64,000 nucleotides of DNA from positions 62,001 through 126,000 of the forward strand of contig JBBCIS010000014.1 in NCBI GenBank assembly GCA_037189845.1, in the 5' to 3' direction. Source of the stretch: JAMLHH01 sp037189845. Lineage in GTDB: Bacteria; Bacteroidota; Bacteroidia; Chitinophagales; JADIYW01. Of this stretch, positions 19,275 to 27,615 are shown in pieces (the stretch's first letter is position 1; the number at the start of each line of letters is the position of its first letter). Below the pieces are notes generated by a model. It was given only the letters and a program-made list of their open reading frames with translations. It had not been told where the DNA came from and did no database searches. The position numbers and the translations under genes are program-made.

Positions 19275-19913
19275 TTATTTTGAAGTTTCTTCTTTAGGAT
19301 TATTGAGCAGTCTTTTAACCTTTCTTTTAGATGGCTCAATCATTGTCTTGAATGAAGTTGAAAATTTACTGCCGGCAGATGGGTACATGCGTTTGGAAGT
19401 AATATTGTTGAATATCAATGCTACGGCAAATAAAATCAAAGCTCCGGAAAGTACAGGATAAATCACGTAAAAGAAACCCAGACTTTTGATCTGTTCCGAG
19501 CCTGTGACGGCAATCAAAGCGGTCGCTCCCCCGGGAGGATGTAAGGTCTGAGTGATTTGCATGACAACAATGGAAGATGCTACAGCAAGGGATGCCTGAA
19601 ACCAGAGTAAATCCGGTGCAAATTGCTGTATAGCAACACCCACTATTGCAGAAAACAGATGACCGCCAATCAGATTTCTGGGTTGAGCAAGCGGGCTGTT
19701 GATCGCACCATATATCAGGACAGAAGAAGCGCCGAATGATCCGATTAAAAATATCTGATCTTTTTCAGGAAAGCCTGATTGCAAATACGCAATGATACCA
19801 ATACCCAAAAAAGCTCCCAGGAAGGACCAGAAATGTTCCACACCATCGACCAGTGTTTCTTTATAAACGTAATATTTTACCTTTTTATAACCGCTTGTGA
19901 TTTTTGATTTCAT
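19275..19913 (-). CDS. HPP-family integral membrane protein
   Basis: 212 residues from ATG at 19913. The family motif LHPPGGATALIAVTGS is present, with about four membrane helices (SFLGAFLGIGIIAYLQ, IFLIGSFGASSVLIYG, ASLAVASSIVVMQITQ, VIYPVLSGALILFAVALIF) and a basic C-terminal tail. HPP proteins have been linked to nitrite transport in cyanobacteria and chloroplasts; the role elsewhere is unknown. The frame is open to a TTG at 19931, but the -7 box overlaps that codon, so the ATG is chosen. Confidence 0.85.
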   Translation of the reverse strand: MKSKITSGYKKVKYYVYKETLVDGVEHFWSFLGAFLGIGIIAYLQSGFPEKDQIFLIGSFGASSVLIYGAINSPLAQPRNLIGGHLFSAIVGVAIQQFAPDLLWFQASLAVASSIVVMQITQTLHPPGGATALIAVTGSEQIKSLGFFYVIYPVLSGALILFAVALIFNNITSKRMYPSAGSKFSTSFKTMIEPSKRKVKRLLNNPKEETSK

Positions 19914-19928
19914 GATCAGCTGCAATTG

Positions 19929-19936
19929 CAAATATA
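19929..19936 (-). promoter_or_regulatory. -7 box for HPP gene, short leader
   Basis: Reverse strand TATATTTG; predicted start about 9 nt before the ATG at 19913, which rules out the upstream TTG. Confidence 0.6.
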
Positions 19937-20063
19937 GGTAATCTGTTATCGGTTTCAGATAATTAACAAATATCTCAGTAATCCTTTTGAGGTAAAATTG
20001 ATGACCATTGAAGAATTTTACGATATAATAGAAAATCAGCTAAAACTTTAAATGATTTATATT

Positions 20064-20747
20064 ATGAATAAGTGGATATTACTTTTAACAATTTTGATAC
20101 TGCTCAATTCCTGTGGGAAAAATGAAATAGAAAGAGATGGAAGCGAAAATGAATGTATAGGACAAAAAGTCTCAGATAGATTTATAGTTGATAAAGATGG
20201 ATTTTATGTTTATCAATCTTTAGGTGGAGCTGAGATAAAAGTAAAAATGGTCAATAATGCTGTGAATGTATTGATCCATGATAAATCATTTCCCCATTTT
20301 ACCTATGAATTATGGGAAGATGTTGGGTGGGACTATTTACATGAAAATCTGAATGGTAAGCATATCAAAGACAGATTGGGCAGCAATAGAACAATTCTTT
20401 TTCCGGATGGGACAAAAGTTACTTTGGTAGCTTCCGGTGTAGACAAGAAAGTGACCTCTGTCAGTATTTATGACGGAGCCTTTGCTTTAAGCTTCAATAC
20501 TAAATGTAATCTGATTACTTATAGTAAGTCAGATGCGGTTGCCACAAAATTAAAAGAAGCAGAAGAGTTGGATGGTGAAACTTCTACATTTGAAATTATA
20601 GGCAGCTACCTGCATTTTTACAATATTTATGACGAAGTCATTCAGGGAGAAAAAAATGAAGTGCGTATAGATTTGGGAAATATTACGCTGGATAATATCC
20701 ATCAGGTCAATGATTTGTTTGATGACCCGCGTTTAGCTCATACCTGA
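20064..20747 (+). CDS. Lipoprotein of unknown function
   Basis: 227 residues from ATG at 20064 (an in-frame ATG lies four codons upstream). The N terminus is a lipoprotein signal with lipobox LNSC (Cys about residue 17), so it should be anchored to the envelope. The rest is beta-rich with no named motif (GGAEIKVKMVNNAVNVLIHD, FPDGTKVTLVASGVDKKV). No related gene is nearby; it converges on the P450 gene with a 50-bp gap. Confidence 0.65.
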   Translation: MNKWILLLTILILLNSCGKNEIERDGSENECIGQKVSDRFIVDKDGFYVYQSLGGAEIKVKMVNNAVNVLIHDKSFPHFTYELWEDVGWDYLHENLNGKHIKDRLGSNRTILFPDGTKVTLVASGVDKKVTSVSIYDGAFALSFNTKCNLITYSKSDAVATKLKEAEELDGETSTFEIIGSYLHFYNIYDEVIQGEKNEVRIDLGNITLDNIHQVNDLFDDPRLAHT

Positions 20748-20797
20748 TTTCGCTAAGCAAAAGTTCGCTGTTTTATAAAGGGAGTACAAGCTGGTTG

Positions 20798-22141
20798 CTA
20801 CTTTCTCTTTATTATATGCATAGGCATATCATTTTTAGGACGGAGTGTGACGCTGGGGGATAATTCCATTTTATAGTTTTCAGGAACAATAATATCAAAC
20901 TGCTGATATATTCTGGCTAAAATTATCTGAAGCTCCATCATGGCAAAATTGTTTCCTACACACAGCCTGGCTCCTCCTCCAAACGGGAAGTACGTGTATT
21001 TGTGTTGCTTTTTGAAATGTTCGCTTAGAAATCTTTCCGGGATGAATTTTTCGGGTTGCTCCCAGTAATCAGGGTGTCGGTGCATGACATAAGGTGATAC
21101 CAGAACTTTTTCTCCCTGACGGATTTTGTAACCATCGATGATTGTGTCATGTGGAGCCTCTCTGGGAATAATCCATGCAGGAGGGTAGAGTCGCATAGCT
21201 TCTTTTGCTATCAACGTTGTGTAAGTCAGCTGCTGTAAACCGGAATACGACAACGGTTGAGATGGTTCTGGAATCTCATCTATTTCTTTGAACATTTTCT
21301 CTTTGATATCGGGATGTCTCGACAATAAATAAATAGCAAAAGTCAAAGCATTGGCTGTTGTTTCGTGACCGGCAATAAAGATAGTAAGCACTTCATCTCT
21401 GATTTGCTGCTCGGACATTTTTTCTAATGTATCGGCATCCTGAACTTCCATCAGCATGGAAAGTAGATCCTGTTTGGGTGAAGTCTCGTTTTTTCTTTCC
21501 CTGATAATATTTTTGATAGTGCTGTCCAGTACTTTCATGTGTTTGTTAAGCGCTATGTGCAAGGGGATAGGTACCCACATCGGAACTCTTACATATTTTA
21601 TACGATCCTGCATCAGTTCAAGACAACCCGAAATAGCCTGGCTGATGAGCTGATACCTGTCCTGTATATCTGTGCTGAATAGTGTCGTATTGACAATGTT
21701 TAAAGTCAGCTTGTTCATCTCATTCAGAACATCTCTCTTTTTACCGGGATTTTTTTGCCATTCATTCAGAACAGATTGTATACAATCTTCCATCTGCAGG
21801 ACAAATCCATCCAGCTTTTGTTTGTGAAAGATGGGTTGTATAAGTCTTCTTTGCTTCAGCCAGAAATCTCCTTCACTGGTCAGCAATCCGTTTCCGAGAA
21901 GCATCCGGATAGAGGTCTTTTCTGATATTTTCACAAAGTTTTCTCTTTGTAAGAGAATTTTCTCTACAGATTCCGGCCGGGTGAAAAATTTAACTGTAAA
22001 TGGCCCGATATTCATTCGTGTGACCGGCCCGTATTTCTTGTTCAGCTCCTGCAGATATATGGGCCTTTGAGATACATCATTGAATCTGTGATCTAAAATA
22101 AAATTGAGCCACGGACCTTTTGCCTGAAATGTTTCTTTCAT
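20798..22141 (-). CDS. Cytochrome P450
   Basis: 447 residues, soluble bacterial type without an N-terminal anchor. The haem loop FPFGGGARLCVGNN carries the axial Cys394; the I-helix oxygen-activation motif is AGHETT at 257-262; the K-helix ExxR is Glu314/Arg317 followed by YPPAW. These match the CYP102/CYP4-like clade whose members often hydroxylate fatty acids, but the substrate is not known. No ferredoxin or reductase gene is adjacent. It lies 63 bp downstream of a Crp/Fnr regulator on the same strand and shares a 21-bp upstream sequence with it. Confidence 0.93.
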   Translation of the reverse strand: MKETFQAKGPWLNFILDHRFNDVSQRPIYLQELNKKYGPVTRMNIGPFTVKFFTRPESVEKILLQRENFVKISEKTSIRMLLGNGLLTSEGDFWLKQRRLIQPIFHKQKLDGFVLQMEDCIQSVLNEWQKNPGKKRDVLNEMNKLTLNIVNTTLFSTDIQDRYQLISQAISGCLELMQDRIKYVRVPMWVPIPLHIALNKHMKVLDSTIKNIIRERKNETSPKQDLLSMLMEVQDADTLEKMSEQQIRDEVLTIFIAGHETTANALTFAIYLLSRHPDIKEKMFKEIDEIPEPSQPLSYSGLQQLTYTTLIAKEAMRLYPPAWIIPREAPHDTIIDGYKIRQGEKVLVSPYVMHRHPDYWEQPEKFIPERFLSEHFKKQHKYTYFPFGGGARLCVGNNFAMMELQIILARIYQQFDIIVPENYKMELSPSVTLRPKNDMPMHIIKRK

Positions 22142-22160
22142 TTTGAATAGCTTGTACTAT

Positions 22161-22168
22161 CAAATCTA
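22161..22168 (-). promoter_or_regulatory. -7 box for P450 gene
   Basis: Reverse strand TAGATTTG; predicted start about 13 nt before the P450 ATG. The twin 21-bp site is centred about 46 nt upstream of that start, where a class II Crp-type activator would sit. Confidence 0.55.
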
Positions 22169-22189
22169 TTCCCGGGAAATCTATCAGAG

Positions 22190-22210
22190 AATAACAAAAG
22201 ATAATTAATG
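22190..22210 (-). promoter_or_regulatory. Twin 21-bp site, copy 1 (upstream of P450)
   Basis: Contains the core ACAAAAGATAATTAATG (forward-strand reading), identical over 21 bp to the copy at 22826-22846. It lies 49 nt before the P450 start and overlaps the regulator's stop codon. Candidate binding site of the neighbouring Crp/Fnr protein. Confidence 0.6.
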
Positions 22211-22774
22211 CTTTCTGGTGGCTATGCGTTTTTTAATCCTGCTGAGAGATACAGGTGTGATCCCTAAAAAGCTGGCGATGTATTTATCCTGTACACGATG
22301 AATGATATCCGGCTTTTCGTTGATGATTTTCAGGTATCTTTTTTCAGGTGACAACAGAACAAAGGATTCCAGATGCTCCAGCGCTTCAAATAATGTATTT
22401 TTTAGCAGCTCATTGAGTTTGTATGCGTACTGAGGATGTTCTGCAACGTAATCCTGAATGATTTGAAAATCCAGCTCCAACAGACTTGTAGCCTCCAGTG
22501 CCTGAAAATAATATTTGGATGGTTGCCTTAGCAAAGATTCATAAGGCCTGAAAAACTGATTTTCCCACCGGAAAATAAAAGTGATTTCTCTGCCTTCATC
22601 ATCATAGGTATATGCTCTGACCATACCTTCTTTGATATATCTGACTTTGGTAGAGATTTCACCTTTGGAAATAAATACTTCATTAGGCTTTAAATGAACT
22701 TCCTGAATGTATGAAGTCAGTCTTAGTACGTCTTCCGTTGGTAAATCCTCTAATAAATAAGTTACTAACTTCAT
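22205..22774 (-). CDS. Crp/Fnr-family transcriptional regulator
   Basis: 189 residues. N-terminal cyclic-nucleotide-binding-like beta-roll (VFISKGEISTKVRYIKEGMVRAY, ITFIFRWENQFF), dimerisation helix, and C-terminal winged helix (DKYIASFLGITPVSLSRIKKRIA). The phosphate-binding signature of cAMP-binding Crp is not evident and there is no N-terminal Fe-S cysteine cluster, so the ligand is unknown, as for many Bacteroidota members of the family. It sits directly upstream of the P450 gene, and the same 21-bp element precedes both, suggesting autoregulation plus control of the P450. Confidence 0.9.
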   Translation of the reverse strand: MKLVTYLLEDLPTEDVLRLTSYIQEVHLKPNEVFISKGEISTKVRYIKEGMVRAYTYDDEGREITFIFRWENQFFRPYESLLRQPSKYYFQALEATSLLELDFQIIQDYVAEHPQYAYKLNELLKNTLFEALEHLESFVLLSPEKRYLKIINEKPDIIHRVQDKYIASFLGITPVSLSRIKKRIATRKH

Positions 22775-22825
22775 ATACGGCAGTTTTCCCGGACAATGAT
22801 GTTAATCTATATTTTTTGGCTGACA

Positions 22826-22846
22826 AATAACAAAAGATAATTAATG
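22826..22846 (-). promoter_or_regulatory. Twin 21-bp site, copy 2 (upstream of Crp/Fnr gene)
   Basis: Identical to the copy at 22190-22210 and at nearly the same distance (52 versus 49 nt) from the start codon it precedes. Confidence 0.6.
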
Positions 22847-22861
22847 TGTAGCCTAAGCCTA

Positions 22862-23392
22862 CTATTCGTTGTTAATAAATCGGACAGACGTTCTCTCCGG
22901 TGGAGGGGGAAGCAAAGGCTTATCTATATTTTGAGCTTCAAGAATAATAGTGTTATATTTTTCTAGCATTTCCTGAGTGACAGGTATTTCATCTCCTGTC
23001 GTTGCTTTTAGCTTTTCATACCATATTCTATTTGCTTCGTTTCTAAAATTAAAAGGAAGAAACGGAGTTTCTTCTCTGACGGATTTTTTTTTGATTCTTA
23101 CAATATTAGAATGTGTAACAGATTCATTATGAGAATTCTTGCCTTCTCCTGAAATACAAGGCGGCGGCATTTTTAAAGAGACTTCTATTTTAAAAGCACG
23201 GTAAGAGGAATCATCCGAAATTATGTAATACCGGAAGTCATCATCTGAATAGAAATAATATTTTGCTTTAAAGTAAAATTCGCTGTCATCTTCTTTCAGA
23301 GGATAAGAGTATTCGATGATTTCAAAGCTTTCAGCTTCTTCAGTCTGTATACTGTAAAAGGATAATAAGATAAAAAGAAGGGCTGGCATCAT
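22862..23392 (-). CDS. Hypothetical exported protein
   Basis: 176 residues with a short hydrophobic N terminus (ALLFILLSFYSIQ) that may act as a signal peptide. The middle is acidic and aromatic (EDDSEFYFKAKYYFYSDDDF), and a proline-rich PLLPPPPERTS precedes the C terminus. No family recognised. The composition and clean reading frame argue for a real gene; function unknown. Confidence 0.5.
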   Translation of the reverse strand: MMPALLFILLSFYSIQTEEAESFEIIEYSYPLKEDDSEFYFKAKYYFYSDDDFRYYIISDDSSYRAFKIEVSLKMPPPCISGEGKNSHNESVTHSNIVRIKKKSVREETPFLPFNFRNEANRIWYEKLKATTGDEIPVTQEMLEKYNTIILEAQNIDKPLLPPPPERTSVRFINNE

Positions 23393-23505
23393 TTGATTTT
23401 TGCAGGGTATTGTTAAAGTTAATGTATTCTTTTTGTGAATGAAATATTAAATAACGTAAACATTCCTGCGTTGATTTGCTTATATTTTGTAGTAAATCCG
23501 GAATT

Positions 23506-24732
23506 ATGAATTTTAATCCATCTGATAAAACCCAGGAACTGGTATCTAAAGTAAAAGCTTTTGTCAATGAAAATATTATCCCGATCGAGCAACGGCATCA
23601 TGAAGATGTGCGCATGAGAAATGCCGCGGGAAATCAGGAGAAATGGGCGGTTTCTGATGAAATTAAATCTTTAAAGCAAAAGGCAAAACAAGCCGGGTTA
23701 TGGAATCTTTTTCTGCCGGATGTAGCATTGGGTGGAGGCTTGACTAATGCTGAATATGCTCTGGTAGCAGAAGAAATGGGACGAAGCGTTTTAGCTCCGG
23801 ATATTTTTAATTGTAATGCGCCCGATACAGGAAATATGGAAGTGCTATGGAAATATGGTACTGAGGAGCAAAAAGAGGAGTGGATGAAGCCTTTGCTGTC
23901 AGGAGACATACGTTCTGCTTTTTGTATGACAGAGCCGGATGTGGCATCTTCAGATGCGACCAATATGCAGGCTACGGCAGTAGTGGATGGAGATGAAATA
24001 GTCATCAATGGCAGAAAATGGTGGTCTACCGGTATAGGTCATCCCGATTGTAAAATCATCATTTTTATGGGATTGACTTTTCCGGAGGCTGCAAGACATC
24101 AACAACATAGCATGGTGCTCGTCCCGGTCAATACTCCCGGAGTTAAAATAGAAAGAATGCTGGCTGTATTTGGGGAATATGATGAGCCTTACGGACATGG
24201 CGAAGTGAGTTTTGAAAATGTAAGAGTTCCGTTAAGTAATATGATTTTAGGACCGGGCAGAGGCTTTGAGATTGCTCAGGGACGGTTGGGGCCGGGCAGA
24301 ATACATCATTGCATGCGTTGTATTGGAGCGGCAGAAAGAGCGCTGGAGCTGATGGTACAGAGGGCCATCAGCAGAGTGGCATTCGGTCAGCCTCTGATTG
24401 ATTTAGGGGCAAACCGGGAACGTATTGCTGATTTAAGGATTGCCATCGATCAGGCAAGATTGCTGACATTATATGCTGCATGGAAAATAGATCAGGATGG
24501 AGCTGCTAAATCTATCATGGAAATCTCCCAGATCAAAGTTGTAGCGCCTAATGTATTACAGCAGGTCGTAGATGAAGCTATACAGATCTTCGGGGCAAAA
24601 GGTGTATCAAACGATGTGCCTTTGACTGCTTTTTTTGCTCAGGCAAGATGTATCCGTATTGCAGATGGTCCCGATGCTGTGCACAGAGCGATGATTGCAA
24701 AGCTTGAATTGAAAAGACAAAGTAAGAAATGA
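23506..24732 (+). CDS. Acyl-CoA dehydrogenase (ACAD10/11, LvaC-like)
   Basis: 408 residues from ATG at 23506. FAD-dependent dehydrogenase fold: AFCMTEPDVASSDATNMQATA is the flavin/substrate loop, NGRKWWSTGIGHPDC the middle domain, and RIHHCMRCIGAAERALELM plus the C-terminal IQIFGAKGVSNDVPLTAFFAQARCIRIADGPDAVHR the helical domain. The C-terminal RIADGPDEVHR-type ending is typical of the ACAD10/11 branch. It overlaps the next gene, an APH-like kinase, by 4 nt. In mammalian ACAD10/11 these two domains are fused, and in Pseudomonas levulinate catabolism LvaA (kinase) and LvaC (ACAD) together remove a 4-hydroxyl via phosphorylation and elimination. A similar job is inferred here. Confidence 0.88.
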   Translation: MNFNPSDKTQELVSKVKAFVNENIIPIEQRHHEDVRMRNAAGNQEKWAVSDEIKSLKQKAKQAGLWNLFLPDVALGGGLTNAEYALVAEEMGRSVLAPDIFNCNAPDTGNMEVLWKYGTEEQKEEWMKPLLSGDIRSAFCMTEPDVASSDATNMQATAVVDGDEIVINGRKWWSTGIGHPDCKIIIFMGLTFPEAARHQQHSMVLVPVNTPGVKIERMLAVFGEYDEPYGHGEVSFENVRVPLSNMILGPGRGFEIAQGRLGPGRIHHCMRCIGAAERALELMVQRAISRVAFGQPLIDLGANRERIADLRIAIDQARLLTLYAAWKIDQDGAAKSIMEISQIKVVAPNVLQQVVDEAIQIFGAKGVSNDVPLTAFFAQARCIRIADGPDAVHRAMIAKLELKRQSKK

Positions 24733-25799
24733 TGACACAGCAAAATTTTATAGACCAGCCCCGTGCCGTGAGAGCAGGAGAGGAGCCGGATATTGCCTCC
24801 CTTGATAAATGGTTGAAAGAAAAATTACCGCATCTGGAGGGAACGCCCGAAGTGGCGCAGTTTTCCGGAGGAGCTTCCAACTGGACGTACAGACTGGCAT
24901 ACGACAATGATGATTTGATCTTAAGAAGGCCTCCCGCCGGAACCAAAGCCAGATCTGCCCATGATATGGGCAGAGAGTACAGAATTCAAAGTGCATTACA
25001 GGGATTATATCCCGTACCTGATATGCTGGCATTTTGTGAGGATGAAAGTATTATCGGAGCAGAGTTTTATGTGATGCGGCGAATTGTAGGTATTATACCG
25101 CGGGCAAATCTTCCCAAAGGTCTGGAATTGACCCGGGAACAGACCCGTCAGCTGTGTCTGGGAGTTATAGATAAGCTGATAGAGCTTCATCAGCTGGATA
25201 TACAAAGAACAGGTCTGGAGGCATTGGGAAAAGGAGAGGGTTATGTCAGAAGACAAATAGAGGGATGGAGCAAAAGATTCGTGCAGGCAAGAACGGAAGA
25301 TGTCGAATCTTTTGAATCTGTGATGCAGTGGTTGGCGGATAATATGCCGAAAAATGAATATGTTGCATTGATTCACAATGATTACAGATTTGATAATATA
25401 ATTCTGGATGAGCATGAGCCAATGAAGATTATCGGAGTATTGGATTGGGAAATGGCTACTATCGGAGACCCTTTGATGGATCTGGGCAATTCACTGGCAT
25501 ATTGGGTGCAGGCAGATGATGATGCATTTTTTCAGGCTGTGAGAAGGCAACCTACTCACTTGTCGGGCATGCTTACAAGGCAGGAGGTTGTCAAATACTA
25601 CTGTGAAAAAACCGGAATTGTTCCGGAGAAATGGACTTTTTACGAAGTGTACGGATTATTTCGGTTAGCGGTGATCGTACAGCAGATTTATTACAGATAT
25701 TACCATGGACAAACTAATAATCCCGCTTTCAGGGATTTTGGTAAAATGGCTAATTATCTTTATTCCAGATGTATGGAATGCATTAACAAAACAGCGTAG
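24729..25799 (+). CDS. APH-family kinase (LvaA / ACAD10-11 kinase-domain-like)
   Basis: 356 residues. Aminoglycoside-phosphotransferase fold: N-lobe with FSGGASNWTYRL and DLILRRPPAG, catalytic loop HNDYRFDN (Asp218, Asn223), metal-binding Asp239 in LDWEMATIGDP. The RRPP motif after the nucleotide strand and the DYRFDN loop are usual in kinases paired with acyl-CoA dehydrogenases rather than in antibiotic resistance. Translation is coupled to the dehydrogenase by an ATGA overlap. Likely substrate: a hydroxyacyl-CoA. A strong bidirectional terminator follows. Confidence 0.85.
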   Translation: MMTQQNFIDQPRAVRAGEEPDIASLDKWLKEKLPHLEGTPEVAQFSGGASNWTYRLAYDNDDLILRRPPAGTKARSAHDMGREYRIQSALQGLYPVPDMLAFCEDESIIGAEFYVMRRIVGIIPRANLPKGLELTREQTRQLCLGVIDKLIELHQLDIQRTGLEALGKGEGYVRRQIEGWSKRFVQARTEDVESFESVMQWLADNMPKNEYVALIHNDYRFDNIILDEHEPMKIIGVLDWEMATIGDPLMDLGNSLAYWVQADDDAFFQAVRRQPTHLSGMLTRQEVVKYYCEKTGIVPEKWTFYEVYGLFRLAVIVQQIYYRYYHGQTNNPAFRDFGKMANYLYSRCMECINKTA

Positions 25800-25809
25800 A
25801 GCACAAAAC

Positions 25810-25840
25810 AAAAAGTCCCGACAATTCGTCGGGACTTTTT
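25810..25840. terminator. Bidirectional terminator
   Basis: Perfect 13-bp stem AAAAAGTCCCGAC / GTCGGGACTTTTT with loop AATTC between two convergent genes; it has a U run on both strands. Confidence 0.95.
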
Positions 25841-25862
25841 ACTTATAAGTGTCTGAAGATGA

Positions 25863-26234
25863 TTAATTAGTAGCTTTTTTAAGCTCATTTTTTACATCTT
25901 TGGCCCCTTCTTTTACTGCAGCACCGGCATCTTTAGCACCTTCTTTAATAGCAGCACCAGTATTTTGTGCGCCTTGCTTGATGTCTTTACCTACAGATTT
26001 AGCGTCTTCTTTGATTTCCTGCCCTAATGATTTAGCATCTTCTTTCAATTGATGAGCATCTTCTTTTAATGAATCTACTCCTTCCTGGACACCCTCGCTT
26101 ACATCGTTACCTAACTCTTCCGTTTCTTCAATAGCACTATCTAATGCTTCACCCGGAGTGTCGTTTTGAGAGTTGTTACAAGCAACAAAAAGGAATGTTG
26201 ATGCAGCGAAACCTAAAATAATTGATTTTTTCAT
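25863..26234 (-). CDS. LEA/YtxH-like amphipathic lipoprotein
   Basis: 123 residues. Lipoprotein signal with lipobox FVAC (Cys19). The mature part is an acidic/lysine-rich series of 7-11-residue amphipathic repeats (KEDAHQLKEDAKSLGQEIKE, KEGAKDAGAAVKEGAKDVKN), like group 3 LEA and YtxH/CsbD-type stress proteins. It should form a long envelope-anchored helix. Function (desiccation, membrane or stress protection) is inferred from composition only. Confidence 0.75.
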   Translation of the reverse strand: MKKSIILGFAASTFLFVACNNSQNDTPGEALDSAIEETEELGNDVSEGVQEGVDSLKEDAHQLKEDAKSLGQEIKEDAKSVGKDIKQGAQNTGAAIKEGAKDAGAAVKEGAKDVKNELKKATN

Positions 26235-26438
26235 TGTTTTGATTTTTAAGATTATGGCACAAGGTATAATACAGAAATTTAAATGTCAATGGTGTTAGTT
26301 ATGTATTTTGATTATTTTTCATTTTTTACTATAATATTTACATTATATGGTCAGATTATACTTTAAAGCTCCTGTTTTTTATCAATAATTATTTTAGATA
26401 AATGATGTTGTAATCAGGTAAATTTTTAAATCAATTGT

Positions 26439-27176
26439 TTAGTTGCTCCTGAAGCTCATTTTTATAGTAATGTTTGCTGTTTTCTTTCTTGAAGCTGTAT
26501 TGAAAACCCCGCCGTAAGAAAATTCCTCATTATCGTTTTGTCCGGTGATCTGAAAAACTCCAAGATCGGCTTTTACCAGCTCTCCGATATCTGAATTTGC
26601 CTTTTTAGCTATGTTTTCAGCTCTTTGTCTGGCATTTTCTGATGCATTGGCAATGAGTTCCAGCTTCAGATCTTCCAGTTTTGAATAGTAGTAGTTGGCT
26701 GGCTGTGAGCTGAGCTCTATCCCCTGGGAAATAAGTGTAGAGATCTCTCTTGAAATATTATCCACTACATCAAGCTGTTGAGATGCTATGCTGACACTTT
26801 GTGAGAGATTATATCCGTTGAATTTGGAGAAATTTCTTCCCGTGTTCTGATCATATGAATATTGAAAATCTTTCAGGATATCCACTGCTCCGAATCGTAT
26901 CTCACTTTCTTTGATGCCCTGAGAAACGAGATAGGATTTTACAACCTCCTTATCTGCTTTTAGCTGGTCTGAAGCTGTCTTCAGGTCAAAGTTATTTCTG
27001 GAAAAAGTAGCCGACCACTTTACAAGATCTGATTCAAAATCCTTTTTTGCATTTCCGGTAACAGTAATGGTTTGAGCTGATTTGAATTTATATTTATACG
27101 CATTTCCTAAAATGTAAGTGCCTGCAGCTACTGATAGAAATGTGAATATGCCGATGATAATATATTTGCTGTTCAT
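26439..27176 (-). CDS. SIMPL-domain (DUF541) protein
   Basis: 245 residues with an N-terminal membrane anchor or signal (YIIIGIFTFLSVAAGTYILG). The DUF541 signature ITVTGNAKKDFESDLVKWSATFS is at about residues 36-58, followed by the conserved RFGAVDILKDFQYSYDQN region, ARQRAENIAKKANSDIGELVKAD and a C-terminal NITIKMSF strand. Family members (BP26, YggE-like) are periplasmic oligomers of uncertain role, in some cases linked to oxidative stress. Flanked by untranslated regions on both sides; no partner gene. Confidence 0.88.
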   Translation of the reverse strand: MNSKYIIIGIFTFLSVAAGTYILGNAYKYKFKSAQTITVTGNAKKDFESDLVKWSATFSRNNFDLKTASDQLKADKEVVKSYLVSQGIKESEIRFGAVDILKDFQYSYDQNTGRNFSKFNGYNLSQSVSIASQQLDVVDNISREISTLISQGIELSSQPANYYYSKLEDLKLELIANASENARQRAENIAKKANSDIGELVKADLGVFQITGQNDNEEFSYGGVFNTASRKKTANITIKMSFRSN

Positions 27177-27615
27177 GGATGGCTTTTATTGAATTGGTAA
27201 TAATAAATATGATTTTATTTTCTAAAATAGAATACCATTGAAATATCAAATTATTGATTTGCTTACGATGGTTCTCCCAATTTTTATACCATTCTAAAAT
27301 AAAAAGCCACCTTTAGAAAAAGATGGCTAAAATTAACAACTATACTTAATGTAGAGAACAGTACCCTCATAAAGTTCTCCAACGCGCATATTCCTTATTT
27401 ACATGATTACGTGAGTAATACAAAAACACAGCAACAAATTGACCCGTTTGTCAATCCGGAACGAATTTATAACATTGTATCTAAAAAGTAGTAAAAAGAT
27501 GACCATCTATTTGTTAAATATTTCATAAGTAAAGCCAGTGACTTTAATAAGAAATATCCGGACAGGCAATGAAATGATGCTCCCGGAAGATGATAATTAT
27601 ATGCAATAAAATAAT
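27177..27615. other. 439-bp intergenic region downstream of engB
   Basis: No credible gene. It holds a reverse-strand terminator (27295-27327) almost 290 nt after the engB stop, and a short inverted repeat TTGAC-N6-GTCAA near 27438-27453. The long untranslated stretch before the terminator could be an engB 3' region or a separate small RNA. Confidence 0.45.
27295..27327 (-). terminator. Reverse-strand terminator far downstream of engB
   Basis: On the reverse strand AGCCATCTTT pairs with AAAGGTGGCT (one mismatch), followed by TTTTATTTT. Confidence 0.6.

Noticed and set aside
23471..23486. Promoter for the acyl-CoA dehydrogenase gene
   Set aside because: TATATTTTG has one base too many for TAnnTTTG and no correctly spaced TTG; not listed.
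27438..27453. TTGAC-N6-GTCAA inverted repeat
   Set aside because: Only five bases per arm; expected by chance in a window of this size.
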